The notes under the pieces were generated by a model. That model made no database searches. It had not been told where the DNA came from and saw only the letters and a program-made list of their open reading frames with translations. This document shows positions 1-9,475 of a stretch of DNA of 63,561 nt, piece by piece; the first letter of the stretch is position 1, and every line of letters starts with the position of its first letter. The stretch is from Nanobdellati archaeon (GTDB lineage: Archaea; EX4484-52; GLR71), in the NCBI GenBank assembly GCA_019429005.1, contig JAHYJR010000004.1, forward strand, positions 77,700-141,260, given 5' to 3'. Both the position numbers and the translations under genes were made by a program.

Positions 1-61
1 AACAATACTTAAATAAATGATTTAAAAAAGAAAAAAACAATAATTTCCGGAAACAAGGAAA

Positions 62-613
62 TCATTCTTTATTAGGTAATATAAACATAGGCCATTTTAT
101 ATCAGGATTCTCTACTTCCTCAATAATCCTTTTTATTATAGTCTTTTTTGGATTTGGAAGAAGTGTTACTCGAGCCTTTATATCTGCGAAAGATTCAAAT
201 GGTTTTATCTTACGTTTCTCGATTATTTCCCACATATGTTTCTTACCAATACCCGGGAAAAGCTCAAGCTGATGATGTCGCATTGTAATCGGTCCTGCTT
301 TATTGTAAATATTAACAAAACGTTGTTCATCACCCATAACAATAAGTTCAATAATATCATTAAGTTCAGAACGTGCTGTTGCAGTAAGATCATCAACAGA
401 AATCCTACCTTTTATAGATTTAACAACACTCCGTTCACCAGAACCTATATAAAGACGATCTTGAGGTTTTACATCAGTAACATCCTCACGAATAGTTACT
501 TCTAACAGATTAAAATGATTTTCACCAATTACAAGAGCAATAGGAGTCTCAGATCTATATTGTGCATAACCCGTTACTAAAAAATCCAATACAAAAGCAT
601 AATCATCTTTCAT
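62..613 (-). CDS. DUF655 family putative RNA-binding protein
   Basis: This is a protein of about 183 residues that I recognise as the archaeal DUF655 family. An N-terminal OB-like beta region carries RLYIGSGERSVVKSIKGRI, and a helix-hairpin-helix-like stretch (LELFPGIGKKHMWEI) lies near residues 118-135. Its biochemical role is not established; a nucleic-acid-binding role is inferred from the fold and the neighbours. It follows rpoF and L21e on the same strand, the conserved archaeal order in which ksgA often comes next (outside this window). The frame is open upstream through TTG and GTG codons, but ATG at 613 lies about 7 nt after TGGTGGAT, a good ribosome binding site, so that start is chosen. 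Confidence 0.85.
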   Translation of the reverse strand: MKDDYAFVLDFLVTGYAQYRSETPIALVIGENHFNLLEVTIREDVTDVKPQDRLYIGSGERSVVKSIKGRISVDDLTATARSELNDIIELIVMGDEQRFVNIYNKAGPITMRHHQLELFPGIGKKHMWEIIEKRKIKPFESFADIKARVTLLPNPKKTIIKRIIEEVENPDIKWPMFILPNKE

Positions 614-638
614 AAAATCCACCAAATAATATTTTTAA

Positions 639-998
639 TTAATTCTTTGAAACGTTTTCTGGTCGTATTTTATCAACAATCTCTAAAATTGTTTTAATCT
701 GATCTTTCTCTAAATTAATTCGCTCTTTCATAAAAAGTAATTTTAACTCATCTTCATCAAAAGGAAGATTGTCAATTATCATTATTATATGATAATCTTT
801 AAGTATGGATACATTTTCAGTAAGTTCTTTTATTGCAAATTCAACATCTTTAGATTCTAATTTAACAAATTTTCTTAAATATTCAAGTGTTATACTCTGT
901 TCATGACCTAAAGTTAATTCATCATGACTAGATAATATATCTTTTGCAGTAACAAAAGATATTGGTGTTGTTTTTAGTTTCTCAAAAATACAAATCAC
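639..998 (-). CDS. rpoF: DNA-directed RNA polymerase subunit F (Rpo4/RpoF)
   Basis: This is the small stalk subunit of archaeal RNA polymerase, homologous to eukaryotic Rpb4, which pairs with Rpo7 in transcription initiation and RNA binding. The length (about 119 residues) and pattern fit: PISFVTAKDILSS near the N terminus, then ESITLEYLRKFVKL and a helical C-terminal HRDC-like region. It lies between L21e (2 nt upstream) and DUF655. The start is uncertain. GTG at 998 opens the frame immediately after the L21e stop, but a strong GGTGATTT ribosome binding site overlaps that GTG. This leaves open a slightly downstream, possibly non-standard start such as the in-frame ATT at 989. Confidence 0.88.
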   Translation of the reverse strand: MICIFEKLKTTPISFVTAKDILSSHDELTLGHEQSITLEYLRKFVKLESKDVEFAIKELTENVSILKDYHIIMIIDNLPFDEDELKLLFMKERINLEKDQIKTILEIVDKIRPENVSKN

Positions 999-999
999 C

Positions 1000-1284
1000 T
1001 TATACTTTTAAAGTCCTGATATGTTCGGGTCTAGATAACAAGAATTTTGTCTTATTACCATCTTTTATCTCAACAAGATACGAGATCCCTCGAGATTCCT
1101 TAACAGTACCAACCTTACCTTTAAATCTTGTATGTGGCATACCCTTTATGACAGACGGATTAGGCATAATAGTTACCCTATGACCTATTTCAAACTGCTT
1201 AAGAGTAGTTGTAATCTTATTTCTACATGCTTTCTTATGCAGACTTCTCCTTGTCCCACTTCTATATCCTCTTGATCTTCTCAT
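1000..1284 (-). CDS. rpl21e: Large ribosomal subunit protein eL21 (L21e)
   Basis: This 94-residue basic protein starts MRRSRGYRSGTRR and contains the SH3-like core of L21e (IGHRVTIMPNPSVIKGMPHT, then GKVGTVKESRGISYLVEI). L21e is an archaeal/eukaryotic component of the 50S subunit that contacts 23S and 5S rRNA. It is the first gene of the L21e-rpoF-DUF655 operon. The region upstream (1285-1400) is AT-rich and would hold the promoter. The length is normal for the family. Confidence 0.93.
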   Translation of the reverse strand: MRRSRGYRSGTRRSLHKKACRNKITTTLKQFEIGHRVTIMPNPSVIKGMPHTRFKGKVGTVKESRGISYLVEIKDGNKTKFLLSRPEHIRTLKV

Positions 1285-1403
1285 ATTTATGACCTTTAAA
1301 TTAAATATATCATTAAATTAACAATAAAACTAATACAAATTAGATTCTACTTAGATTTTATTAAATAAATAGATTTATATAAGTTGTGTCTTAAATGCAA
1401 AAA

Positions 1404-1498
1404 AGAGACATATCAATCGATTTGTAAAGAAACATATCAATCGATTTGTAAAGAGACATATCAATCGATTTGTAAAGAGACATATCAATCGATTTGTA
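1404..1498. repeat. Four tandem copies of a 24-bp unit
   Basis: The unit AGAGACATATCAATCGATTT plus GTAA is repeated four times head to tail, with one substitution in the second copy (AGAAAC). The rightmost copy contains the last codons and TGA stop of pus10 (1485-1487), so the array appears to have grown by duplication of the 3' end of that gene. Each copy also carries a TGA in the pus10 frame. It lies in the gap between the convergent end of pus10 and the L21e operon. Confidence 0.95.
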
Positions 1499-2762
1499 TA
1501 ACATCAAGTTCAATCACTTTTGCACCAACACCAAGAAGTCCAGTAACGGAAGGCTTAGTCCGATCATTATCGCCAGAGATAAGTTCTTTAATATAAAGAC
1601 CAGCATCCCCTTTTACATCAACTTCAATATGGGTTTTATCTATAAATTTTGCATTAATTGATATAACGTTTCGTTTTCGAATTAAATCGGCACGCCTATG
1701 ACTTACACGCTCAGGAGTTCTTTGATTGATTGTTTTTCCACTAAGCTCACTTATTTTTTTAACATCCTCTTTTTTGATATCAGAATCAAGTTCAACCATA
1801 GCACGATATGTCTTTGCAGACTTATTTGCTTTAATATCTACAACTTCAGCCTTATTTGAAAACCTAAGATCTGAAACTTCAACTTTATCTTTAGTCGCCT
1901 TATTTATTGTTTTAGTTAGAGCCTTAAGATCAAAAGATCTTTTCTGAGGTTCCTTCATTTCAACTATAAAAGGACGTCCTGCAAGATTAAGTGCGTCTAT
2001 ATCTTCTCTGCCAGCACCATGGAATTTTGATTCCATAGCATCAGATATTTCAAGTACAGGAGCTGCAATCAATTCTTCAACACTCTCTGGATACTGCTTT
2101 CCAGTCCAATCACAAGTATCACAACCAAGACCACGACATTTTCTACAAGGCCATTTTGTCTGAGGTATTCCACGCACAAGTTTCTTATATTTACCATAAA
2201 TATAAATCGGATTTGGTTTTACTTCAATGATATCATCTTCAAGATCAATAAGAATTGCTATATCAGGATTTGAACGTTCATGCTCCTTTCCAGCAAGAGT
2301 TGAGAAACGTTTTCCAACTTCTCTTGAAATTTCATTTTTTATTGATTCACAAAAATCAATACCCACAGATTCCCAAAAGACTTCTTCAGTATCACGAATC
2401 TTATCAGAAAGCCTTACACCTATTAAAAAATTTGAGAATTCAAGATTTTTTGTCTCATCAATAATTCGTTGTGCAAAAGTATCCACATCTTTAAAAATGT
2501 CGTTACATACAACACATTTCAAATCAGAATCAGATTTCTTAGCTTTTAACTTATAATTACGAAATTTAAAACTAGATAGATTAGATGCATTAACTTTTAT
2601 TTCACCACCACAATCAAGTGCTATAGCAATAGATGTTCTTATAATAGAACCTCTCTCCTTATTACTATAACCTGACAAAACTTGAGAAAACTGTCGTCCA
2701 AGGCAATGATCACATACATATCCGTACGAAAGTATTCTTGAAGTTATATCTATTAGTTCCAT
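1485..2762 (-). CDS. pus10: tRNA pseudouridine synthase Pus10
   Basis: Pus10 makes pseudouridine 54 (and often 55) in the T loop of archaeal tRNAs. The N-terminal part has zinc-binding pairs (CDHC near residue 15, CVVC) and a CRKCRGLGCDTC motif, then a THUMP-like region. The C-terminal catalytic half contains the conserved AGREDIDALNLAGRPF segment with the catalytic aspartate, and ends in HRRADLIRKRNV and DAGLYIKELISGD. An upstream extension rich in hydrophobic residues (to 2828) does not look like the family; ATG at 2762 gives the expected start MELIDITSRIL. TrmY at 5962-6549 modifies the same position (54), so two successive enzymes of one tRNA pathway sit within 4 kb. Confidence 0.93.
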   Translation of the reverse strand: MELIDITSRILSYGYVCDHCLGRQFSQVLSGYSNKERGSIIRTSIAIALDCGGEIKVNASNLSSFKFRNYKLKAKKSDSDLKCVVCNDIFKDVDTFAQRIIDETKNLEFSNFLIGVRLSDKIRDTEEVFWESVGIDFCESIKNEISREVGKRFSTLAGKEHERSNPDIAILIDLEDDIIEVKPNPIYIYGKYKKLVRGIPQTKWPCRKCRGLGCDTCDWTGKQYPESVEELIAAPVLEISDAMESKFHGAGREDIDALNLAGRPFIVEMKEPQKRSFDLKALTKTINKATKDKVEVSDLRFSNKAEVVDIKANKSAKTYRAMVELDSDIKKEDVKKISELSGKTINQRTPERVSHRRADLIRKRNVISINAKFIDKTHIEVDVKGDAGLYIKELISGDNDRTKPSVTGLLGVGAKVIELDVIQID

Positions 2763-2831
2763 AGACACATATATAAAACAAAATTTTATAAGGGTTTTGA
2801 AATTGTACAAAATTAAACAGATTTTCAACAG

Positions 2832-3632
2832 TTAATTGAAAATTTTATCAGCATTTCGATATAATTTAGATATAATATCTAAAGACACACCAGCATCCAA
2901 AATAAGTTTCTCTTGTGACATTATTGTAGGTTTTAACAATTTGACGTAATCTGATGCAGGAACATTGCCAATAAGACTACCGACAGTAAGAGGGAAATCT
3001 GTGCCTAAAAGTAGTTTATCCATAATACCGTCAAGATTATTTACAATTAAATCTAATTTTGGTTTATAATTAAGGATTGATGATTCTAAATATACATTTG
3101 GATTTATTTTTGCAACTTCGATTGCATCAGAGACAAGCTGAGGTATGCCTAAATTTGAAAGATAAATATCCTCAATTGGTGGTCCATATGCACCAGAATG
3201 ACCAAGCATAAAAGTGCGTTTAGGATGTTCTTTTGCAAGAATTTCCACTTTTTGGGGATCAGAATAATCGGGTCTAAGCTCACCACAATGTGCATAAACC
3301 GGAAGGTTACGCTTATCAGCCTTAAGAATTGGATTTATATCTAATAAATCAAAGCCATCAATATAAGTCTCAAACTTGATAGCATCGGCACGTTCAGGTA
3401 TAACATAATTATCAGGATCTGAAATCCAATAAAAACCATATATTTTTGTAGATTTGCAAAACTGTTTTATCTTTTCAAGACATTCTTCATTATTATATAC
3501 AACAAAAGCAGTCGTTAGGTTTTGGGATTTAAAATAATCTCTATAGAGTTCAAGCGAATAATTAGGATTCATACCCATGATTCTTCGGTCAAGAAGATGT
3601 ATATGTGCATCTGTACGGTTAAGAGCTACCAT
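2832..3632 (-). CDS. Amidohydrolase-2 family TIM-barrel metal hydrolase
   Basis: A hydrolase of about 267 residues in the amidohydrolase-related family. Metal-ligand motifs appear in the expected order: DAHIHL near residue 10, YAHCGE in the middle, LGHSG, and a C-terminal LGTDFP aspartate. The substrate cannot be told from sequence; such proteins act on C-N, C-O or decarboxylation substrates. The frame opens at TTG 3638 but ATG at 3632 (MVALNRTDAHIHL) is preferred. It is followed after a few bases by pus10 on the same strand, with no obvious functional link. Confidence 0.75.
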   Translation of the reverse strand: MVALNRTDAHIHLLDRRIMGMNPNYSLELYRDYFKSQNLTTAFVVYNNEECLEKIKQFCKSTKIYGFYWISDPDNYVIPERADAIKFETYIDGFDLLDINPILKADKRNLPVYAHCGELRPDYSDPQKVEILAKEHPKRTFMLGHSGAYGPPIEDIYLSNLGIPQLVSDAIEVAKINPNVYLESSILNYKPKLDLIVNNLDGIMDKLLLGTDFPLTVGSLIGNVPASDYVKLLKPTIMSQEKLILDAGVSLDIISKLYRNADKIFN

Positions 3633-3693
3633 AGACAATTATTAGAATATTAATCATTAAATAACTAGTCAAAGGCATAAACAGTTACGCATA

Positions 3694-4980
3694 TCAAAGA
3701 TGTGAAAGAAACTCCTTTGCACCTTTAAAGACTGCACCTTCATCAATCGTTTTTAAGACCTTATTTTCCATAAGAATTTTTCCAGAAACTATTGTAGTAT
3801 CAACACAGGAACCATTTGCAGAATACACAATATTTGATACAAGGTTATGATTTGGAAACATTGCAATATCATTTAAATTACAGATGACCAAATCTGCCTG
3901 TTTTCCAATTTCAATTGAACCGACCAAGTCTTCAATACCAAGAACTTTTGCACCACATACCGTTGCAAGATCAAAAACTTGTTGAGCAGATATTACTTCA
4001 GGATCATTTTCGACAAACTTGTGTAAAAGAGCACAGACTTTCATCTCTGAAAACATATCAAGAGAATTATTGCTTGCAGAACCATCTGTTCCAAGACCAA
4101 CAAGTATTTTAGCTTTTAATAGTTTAGATAGTGGCATTGCACTACCTGTTGCAAGCTTCATATTTGATGAGGGATTATGAGATATTTTCACACCGTTTTT
4201 TGAAAGAATTTTAAAATCATTTTCTGATAGATGGCATGAATGCGCCATAATCACATCGTTTTTAAGAAAACCAATGCTTTCAAGATATTCAATAGGCGTC
4301 AGACCATATTGTTTAATTGAATCTTCAACTTCTTTAACAGTTTCGGATACATGTATATGCAGCGGAATATTATATTTTTCTGCAAGCTTTCTTGAACCCA
4401 TTAAATGATCTTTTGAACAGGTATAAGGTGCATGAGGTCCAACCATAGATCTTAGAAGATTTGATTTTTTTGACAATAGATAAGATATAAAACTATCACG
4501 CTCTTTCAATTTCTCTTCACTTTTTTCAGTTTCACCTATATCAGTACTACCTCTTGAGATAAAACCGCGGATACCCACCTCAATTGCTGCATCACAAACG
4601 CCTTCTGAAAACATATACATATCATTAAAACAGGTTGTACCAGTACGTATCATTTCAATAAAGGCCAACATAACTCCATAATATGCGGATTTTTCATCAA
4701 GTTTATCTTCAACAGGCCATATTTTTTCAGAAAGCCACTTGTCAAGAGACATATCATCACTATACCCCTTAAAGAGAGTCATAGCAAGGTGATTATGTGT
4801 GTTTATAAGACCTGGAATGATAAATTTATCTTTACAATCAAGTACTTTTCCAGATGTTTGAAGATCTTTTCCGATTTTGACGATTTTACTATCTTGAATC
4901 AAAATATCTTCGTTTTTTATTATTGAACGCTTTTGATCTTGTGTCAAAATATATGAACAGTCTTTAAGAAGGATTTCCAT
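3694..4980 (-). CDS. MTA/SAH/5'-deoxyadenosine deaminase-type amidohydrolase
   Basis: A 428-residue member of the TRZ/ATZ-type amidohydrolases, closest in pattern to 5-methylthioadenosine/S-adenosylhomocysteine deaminases and archaeal 5'-deoxyadenosine deaminase. Visible motifs are PGLINTHNHLAMTLFKGY (metal HxH), DKWLSEKIWPVEDKL, GPHAPYTCS, HIHVSET, MAHSCHLS and GLGTDGSASNN, which together supply the metal and catalytic residues. It would deaminate an adenosine by-product of SAM chemistry to the inosine form in purine salvage. The exact substrate is inferred. The length is normal for the family and the start is a clear ATG. Confidence 0.85.
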   Translation of the reverse strand: MEILLKDCSYILTQDQKRSIIKNEDILIQDSKIVKIGKDLQTSGKVLDCKDKFIIPGLINTHNHLAMTLFKGYSDDMSLDKWLSEKIWPVEDKLDEKSAYYGVMLAFIEMIRTGTTCFNDMYMFSEGVCDAAIEVGIRGFISRGSTDIGETEKSEEKLKERDSFISYLLSKKSNLLRSMVGPHAPYTCSKDHLMGSRKLAEKYNIPLHIHVSETVKEVEDSIKQYGLTPIEYLESIGFLKNDVIMAHSCHLSENDFKILSKNGVKISHNPSSNMKLATGSAMPLSKLLKAKILVGLGTDGSASNNSLDMFSEMKVCALLHKFVENDPEVISAQQVFDLATVCGAKVLGIEDLVGSIEIGKQADLVICNLNDIAMFPNHNLVSNIVYSANGSCVDTTIVSGKILMENKVLKTIDEGAVFKGAKEFLSHL

Positions 4981-5031
4981 AGATGTTTTTTAATCAGAAG
5001 ATTTATTTAATTTTGGGTGATGTTTAAAAAA

Positions 5032-5778
5032 TCATAAGTAAGCATCTTTGCTTACAACCCCAGATATGAACATATCATTTGCAAAGGTTTTTAATCCAAT
5101 TGCTTCAAGTTCTTTGTACATATATACAGATTTTAAATCAAATAGATTATTTAAATCTTTTAGAGCATCAATTGATTCAGAAAACGTATCACCATACTTA
5201 GCTTGTATATGTTCAGTTAATTTCTTTGTGATAACCATCTCATTTTTAATTAATGAACTAATACCAAGTTCAGAAATATAATTCTCAAGTCCAAAGGTAC
5301 CTTCAAAGATATTTGGAAAACTTAGTGGACCTTCTTCACGTATCGTATCAAGACATTCTTCAGAAAGTTTATACATAAATACAGTATTTTGTTTATACAT
5401 AAAATCAATCTTTTCAAAAGTTTCATATAGTAATTCATGTGCTTGTATTGTACCATATATTTTTGATATTTGAGCAATTTTTAAGTTTTCCATATCATTA
5501 AGCACTTTTTGAAGTTCTGTAACATCCCTATTTGATATTGTTTTTTCCGCAATTTTCGCATTAAGAATAGATTCATTTTCCTTAATTAAATCAAACATAG
5601 ATTCATATTCCTCAATAAATGTATATAATCTACCAACAACACCATCACTATAAATATTAAAATCAACATTTTTTAGAGATTCAAGAGCACCCTTATTAAT
5701 ATTTATAGAATGATTAAAAAGAGAAATATATTTGATATTTGCCAATTCAGCATCAGAAGGATTTCTTTGAGTTACCAT
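5032..5778 (-). CDS. Uncharacterised helical protein
   Basis: A 248-residue protein without a recognised domain. It is acidic and almost entirely predicted helical, with a heptad-like central stretch (IKENESILNAKIAEKTISNRDVTELQKVLNDMENL, residues about 65-105), and has no signal peptide or membrane segment. It stands alone between the deaminase and trmY with 180 bp of AT-rich DNA upstream, so it is probably monocistronic. No function is proposed. Confidence 0.6.
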   Translation of the reverse strand: MVTQRNPSDAELANIKYISLFNHSININKGALESLKNVDFNIYSDGVVGRLYTFIEEYESMFDLIKENESILNAKIAEKTISNRDVTELQKVLNDMENLKIAQISKIYGTIQAHELLYETFEKIDFMYKQNTVFMYKLSEECLDTIREEGPLSFPNIFEGTFGLENYISELGISSLIKNEMVITKKLTEHIQAKYGDTFSESIDALKDLNNLFDLKSVYMYKELEAIGLKTFANDMFISGVVSKDAYL

Positions 5779-5961
5779 AACACCACTTGTTACTTATATA
5801 TAGTAAATATATCTTTTTAAATCTATGTGTTGTTAAAAACATATAAAACAATAGCAGTACAACAAATAGAAAAAATATTGATTACGCTGTGAACAACTAA
5901 AATATTTACAAATTAATAATATATCAAAAAGACATAAAGATTATATCAAAATACATAAAAA

Positions 5962-6549
5962 TCAGATTTTATCATTCAACCAATTGACAATCGTTATGCA
6001 ATGACTTGCAAGATATGATTTATCGCCAAGAGATACACGATTTAGCTTATATTTTTCCAAATATGCAATTTCGGAATCAATAAGATCTTCCTTGTCACCA
6101 AGAATAAAAAATGCATCCGTATACTTAACTTTGTCAAGAGGTTCCAAGGATTTACCCTCTTCAGATAGGAGGAAAAAGGTTTTCTCTTTGTTATCCTCAA
6201 TAAGTTGTTCAAACGATTTCCTACTTACAAAAATACCTGGTGTTGACTCTATTTCTTTACCATCTTTAAAACGTTCAATTGCTTTTTTTAAGAAAATTGA
6301 AATATTTCGCTCATCCGGTTGCACTTTTCGTAATTTAGCACCTTCAATCCGGATATAGATTGGAGGATTAGGTTCGCCGTGTAAAATAGTATGAAAAACG
6401 ACATCGCGTCGCATAGCATTAGATAACCATAATGCTGAATTTATACATCTTGAAATTATATCAAGCCGACCTGCACTACCTGCAAGATCTGAAAGATTGA
6501 TATCTGGTGACGTCTGTCCTTTAGTTGATTTTACATAAAAATGAATCAT
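5962..6549 (-). CDS. trmY: tRNA pseudouridine(54) N1-methyltransferase TrmY
   Basis: TrmY is a SPOUT-fold methyltransferase that converts pseudouridine 54 to N1-methylpseudouridine in archaeal tRNAs. The sequence shows the family signature: an N-terminal segment with DLAGSAGRLDIISRCINSALWLS, then FHTILHGEPNPPIYIRIEGAKLRKVQPDERNIS, and the C-terminal knot region with FFLLSEEG, FILGDKEDL and RVSLG. ATG at 6549 (MIHFYVKSTKGQ) matches the usual family start; the extension to 6573 looks spurious. It complements Pus10, encoded nearby. Confidence 0.93.
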   Translation of the reverse strand: MIHFYVKSTKGQTSPDINLSDLAGSAGRLDIISRCINSALWLSNAMRRDVVFHTILHGEPNPPIYIRIEGAKLRKVQPDERNISIFLKKAIERFKDGKEIESTPGIFVSRKSFEQLIEDNKEKTFFLLSEEGKSLEPLDKVKYTDAFFILGDKEDLIDSEIAYLEKYKLNRVSLGDKSYLASHCITIVNWLNDKI

Positions 6550-6591
6550 AACTATTAAGATGCTATAAAACAATAAAAATTTATGTAATAT

Positions 6592-7068
6592 TTACTCAAA
6601 ATCAGAAAGAGTTGTATCACCTATTAGATATTTTTTAGTATCAACAACTTTACGGTTTCGTATCACAGTATGATTTAATTCAGAAGAATCCTCAGGTACT
6701 TCTATATAGGTCAAAGGCTTAGGTATTTTCCCTTTTTGATAACGCACAATAACCTGTTCACTTGAGCCCGATTTGATAGACCCATCATTACATAAAGTGT
6801 AAAGATATTCTGGCATCTTTAAAAAAAGTTCTTTTGTTCCTAATTGATTTAATTTAGTTCCACTAAGCCCTGAATAATTTACAAAAGTATTGATTGGTTC
6901 AAATACGTCAGAGACATATATAGGTTCAGGTAATTCAATTTCTTTAGGAAGAATAAATGTTTCAATCTGTGATTCTGGTATATTTGATTCAACAAGATTC
7001 CGGTCAGTAACTAACTTAATATAGTCATCACTTACACCTAACTGCTCCAAAATTGAATATAAACTCAT
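6592..7068 (-). CDS. Uncharacterised small protein
   Basis: A 158-residue protein I do not recognise, with no transmembrane segment and no cysteine cluster. It starts at ATG 7068 after a GGTG motif and ends 43 bp before trmY on the same strand, so it may share a transcript with it. The N-terminal 25 residues form an amphipathic helix (LEQLGVSDDYIKLV) and the C-terminal half is mixed beta. Function unknown. Confidence 0.55.
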   Translation of the reverse strand: MSLYSILEQLGVSDDYIKLVTDRNLVESNIPESQIETFILPKEIELPEPIYVSDVFEPINTFVNYSGLSGTKLNQLGTKELFLKMPEYLYTLCNDGSIKSGSSEQVIVRYQKGKIPKPLTYIEVPEDSSELNHTVIRNRKVVDTKKYLIGDTTLSDFE

Positions 7069-7192
7069 AAATACACCATTTTTTAATTCAGATAGATATT
7101 ATTATACCTAAAACTTTAAATAGTGTTACTATAAAGAAATAAATTATGCTGTATGAATCTCTCAGATAGACCAATACAACACATTACTGTTT

Positions 7193-9403
7193 CTAATACA
7201 AAATAGGTTTATCATAATCTGAAACAGGAAGGTTTACCTTATTAACCTCTTCCAAATCATTAATATTATTCATCTTTACCATACCATCTGATACAGTATA
7301 AAGTGTGTCTGCGATATAAAGAGACCGTTTAATTGAATATTCTGAACCATAATAATACCAACCGCCTTTATCAAATACATCTGTATTTTCATTATGAGTT
7401 ACAGTACCACGTAATCCGATACCAGTCTCTAGATTTATATCAAATATGTACGCACCTTGGAAAACATAGTCACCATAAGTCCAGTCAGAGATACCTTCAG
7501 GATATTTATCCTCATCAATTTCTGCAAGAGTTATAGGTATTGATAGAAGATTCTTATCACGACTGAAAAGGAATGCCTTATGATCTTGAAGTGCATATGA
7601 ATCCGTACCCCTATCACCGATTACAAAACTTGAGATTTCTTTTGGCGTACTGACATCAGTAACATCAAATAATGCAATTTTCACACCTTGATACCATGCA
7701 AAATTACCTGTATCTGAAGGATCTGCAACTTTACCGATACCAATCAAATGATTCTCATCATAAGGATGTAAATAGTCTGAATATCCTGGAATTTTTAGTT
7801 TACCCAAGACTTTAGGATCTGTTGGTTGAGATAAATCAATTACAAATAAAGGATCAATCTTTTGAAAGGTGACAAGATATCCTTTTTCACCCATAAATCT
7901 TGCCGAATAAATACTTTCACCAGGTGCAAGATCTTCTAAGGCACCAACTTGTTCAAGATTGCTATCAAGAACATAAATATGGTTTGCAGACGTTACATCA
8001 CCTGCTCTTGTCACACGGCCTGTGGTTGTTGCAATCCTAAAATGATTATCATATTCATCCATTGAAAACTGATTCAGCACACGTCCGGAAACATTGCCTG
8101 TCGCACTATATTCAATATTACCACCTGCAATTGAAATCTTATGTATCACCGTTTTTTCAGTCTCTTTTGCAATTTCACGTTCAAGAACCTCATACTTTTC
8201 CTTAAAGTCATTCTGCATTATTTCTTTCTGGTCATCAGGCAAAGATTCTATATAATCCATAAATAATTTGCCGATATCATTTTGTTTTTCAACCTGACTA
8301 AGATCTGATTTTTCAATGTTTCTTATATCAGATGAAATTTTAGTTGATACAAGTGGCATTATTATGTTATCTATAGCACGTTCAATAAAAAATGTTTCAG
8401 GTACTCGTTTTTGATAAACAACATAAATATTATCTTGTGAAACATACATCTCTTGAGTACCACCTAAAAGATATACATTACCTTCAGATTCAATATTATC
8501 ATCTTGTACATTAACAGATATAATTGTTGTAAATGAATAAGAATTATCTATCGTATTAAAATGATATACATCAAGTTCTTTAGACTCAACTGTTGTGCTT
8601 GATATCAATTCAGGAATTCGTATATTAGTATAATCATAAACATACTCCGATGCTACTATATAAACATAATCACCAATCATCCGCGAATCAAAATAATTTC
8701 CATCAACTGAAATATTTTTTGATAGAATCGGATTTGAACGATCTGAAACGTCATAAACATCAATAACGGAATAATAAGATACATGCATATAATCTGGTGC
8801 TATCATCCTAGAACTCAAACTTGCTAACTCTTTAGTTTCAGCTATTGGTTGACCTTGAGTAGAATACACATAACGATTACCGATAACAATCAGTTTATCA
8901 TTATTAATGTAAATTATATTAGGAGAATAATCAAAATCAATATTTGAAATTAATTTTGCAGATTCTGCAGGATATGCATTAATTATTGATACTGTATTTC
9001 CTGAAAGAACATATATGTATGAACCATCACTTTTTACGATATCACCTTCATCAACACCATCAACTTGTATATTTGTTTTTGAGAAATCACCATCTGAAAC
9101 TTGAGTGGGTTGCGATATTGTTTTTGTAGATATAGCTGAACCCATATCAGTTGTAGACATTTCCATAACAACACGGTCTGAGCCCATAACACCCATACTC
9201 ATACTATTACCATAATATATATTTTGTTCTTGATTCTCTTTCAAAAAAGACTTTATCTCATCAATAGAATTAAATTTGCTAAATGTATCTTGTGATGAAT
9301 AAATATTAGATTGAATATCCATTGGATATAAAGCAATCACACCAAAGGTGATAATAAGTACAAACATAACCAAAGCTGGTGTTTTTAATTCGTCAGGTAT
9401 CAT
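7193..9403 (-). CDS. Membrane-anchored beta-propeller domain protein (Beta_propel/COG4880 type)
   Basis: A 736-residue extracytoplasmic protein. Residues about 7-26 form a hydrophobic N-terminal segment (LVMFVLIITFGVIALYP), acting as a signal peptide or anchor. The family hallmark TNIQVDGVDEGDIVKSDGSY follows near residue 110 and begins a beta-propeller of secreted archaeal/bacterial proteins distantly related to WD40. Further blades include IYVLDSNLEQVGAL, YSARFMGEKGYLVTFQKIDPLFVIDL and HLIGIGKV. A lysine/glutamate-rich helical insert lies near residues 350-410. The family role is unknown; extracellular binding is a reasonable inference. Confidence 0.85.
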   Translation of the reverse strand: MIPDELKTPALVMFVLIITFGVIALYPMDIQSNIYSSQDTFSKFNSIDEIKSFLKENQEQNIYYGNSMSMGVMGSDRVVMEMSTTDMGSAISTKTISQPTQVSDGDFSKTNIQVDGVDEGDIVKSDGSYIYVLSGNTVSIINAYPAESAKLISNIDFDYSPNIIYINNDKLIVIGNRYVYSTQGQPIAETKELASLSSRMIAPDYMHVSYYSVIDVYDVSDRSNPILSKNISVDGNYFDSRMIGDYVYIVASEYVYDYTNIRIPELISSTTVESKELDVYHFNTIDNSYSFTTIISVNVQDDNIESEGNVYLLGGTQEMYVSQDNIYVVYQKRVPETFFIERAIDNIIMPLVSTKISSDIRNIEKSDLSQVEKQNDIGKLFMDYIESLPDDQKEIMQNDFKEKYEVLEREIAKETEKTVIHKISIAGGNIEYSATGNVSGRVLNQFSMDEYDNHFRIATTTGRVTRAGDVTSANHIYVLDSNLEQVGALEDLAPGESIYSARFMGEKGYLVTFQKIDPLFVIDLSQPTDPKVLGKLKIPGYSDYLHPYDENHLIGIGKVADPSDTGNFAWYQGVKIALFDVTDVSTPKEISSFVIGDRGTDSYALQDHKAFLFSRDKNLLSIPITLAEIDEDKYPEGISDWTYGDYVFQGAYIFDINLETGIGLRGTVTHNENTDVFDKGGWYYYGSEYSIKRSLYIADTLYTVSDGMVKMNNINDLEEVNKVNLPVSDYDKPILY

Positions 9404-9475
9404 AAGAAAATATAGAATTTTAACCTATATATACCTAGCTTTTTGTTCGGGAAAAATCCCGAAAATCAAATTAAA

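Noticed and set aside
1404-1498. Possible CRISPR array at the end of pus10
   Set aside because: The 24-bp units are directly adjacent with no unique spacers, and are a simple tandem duplication.
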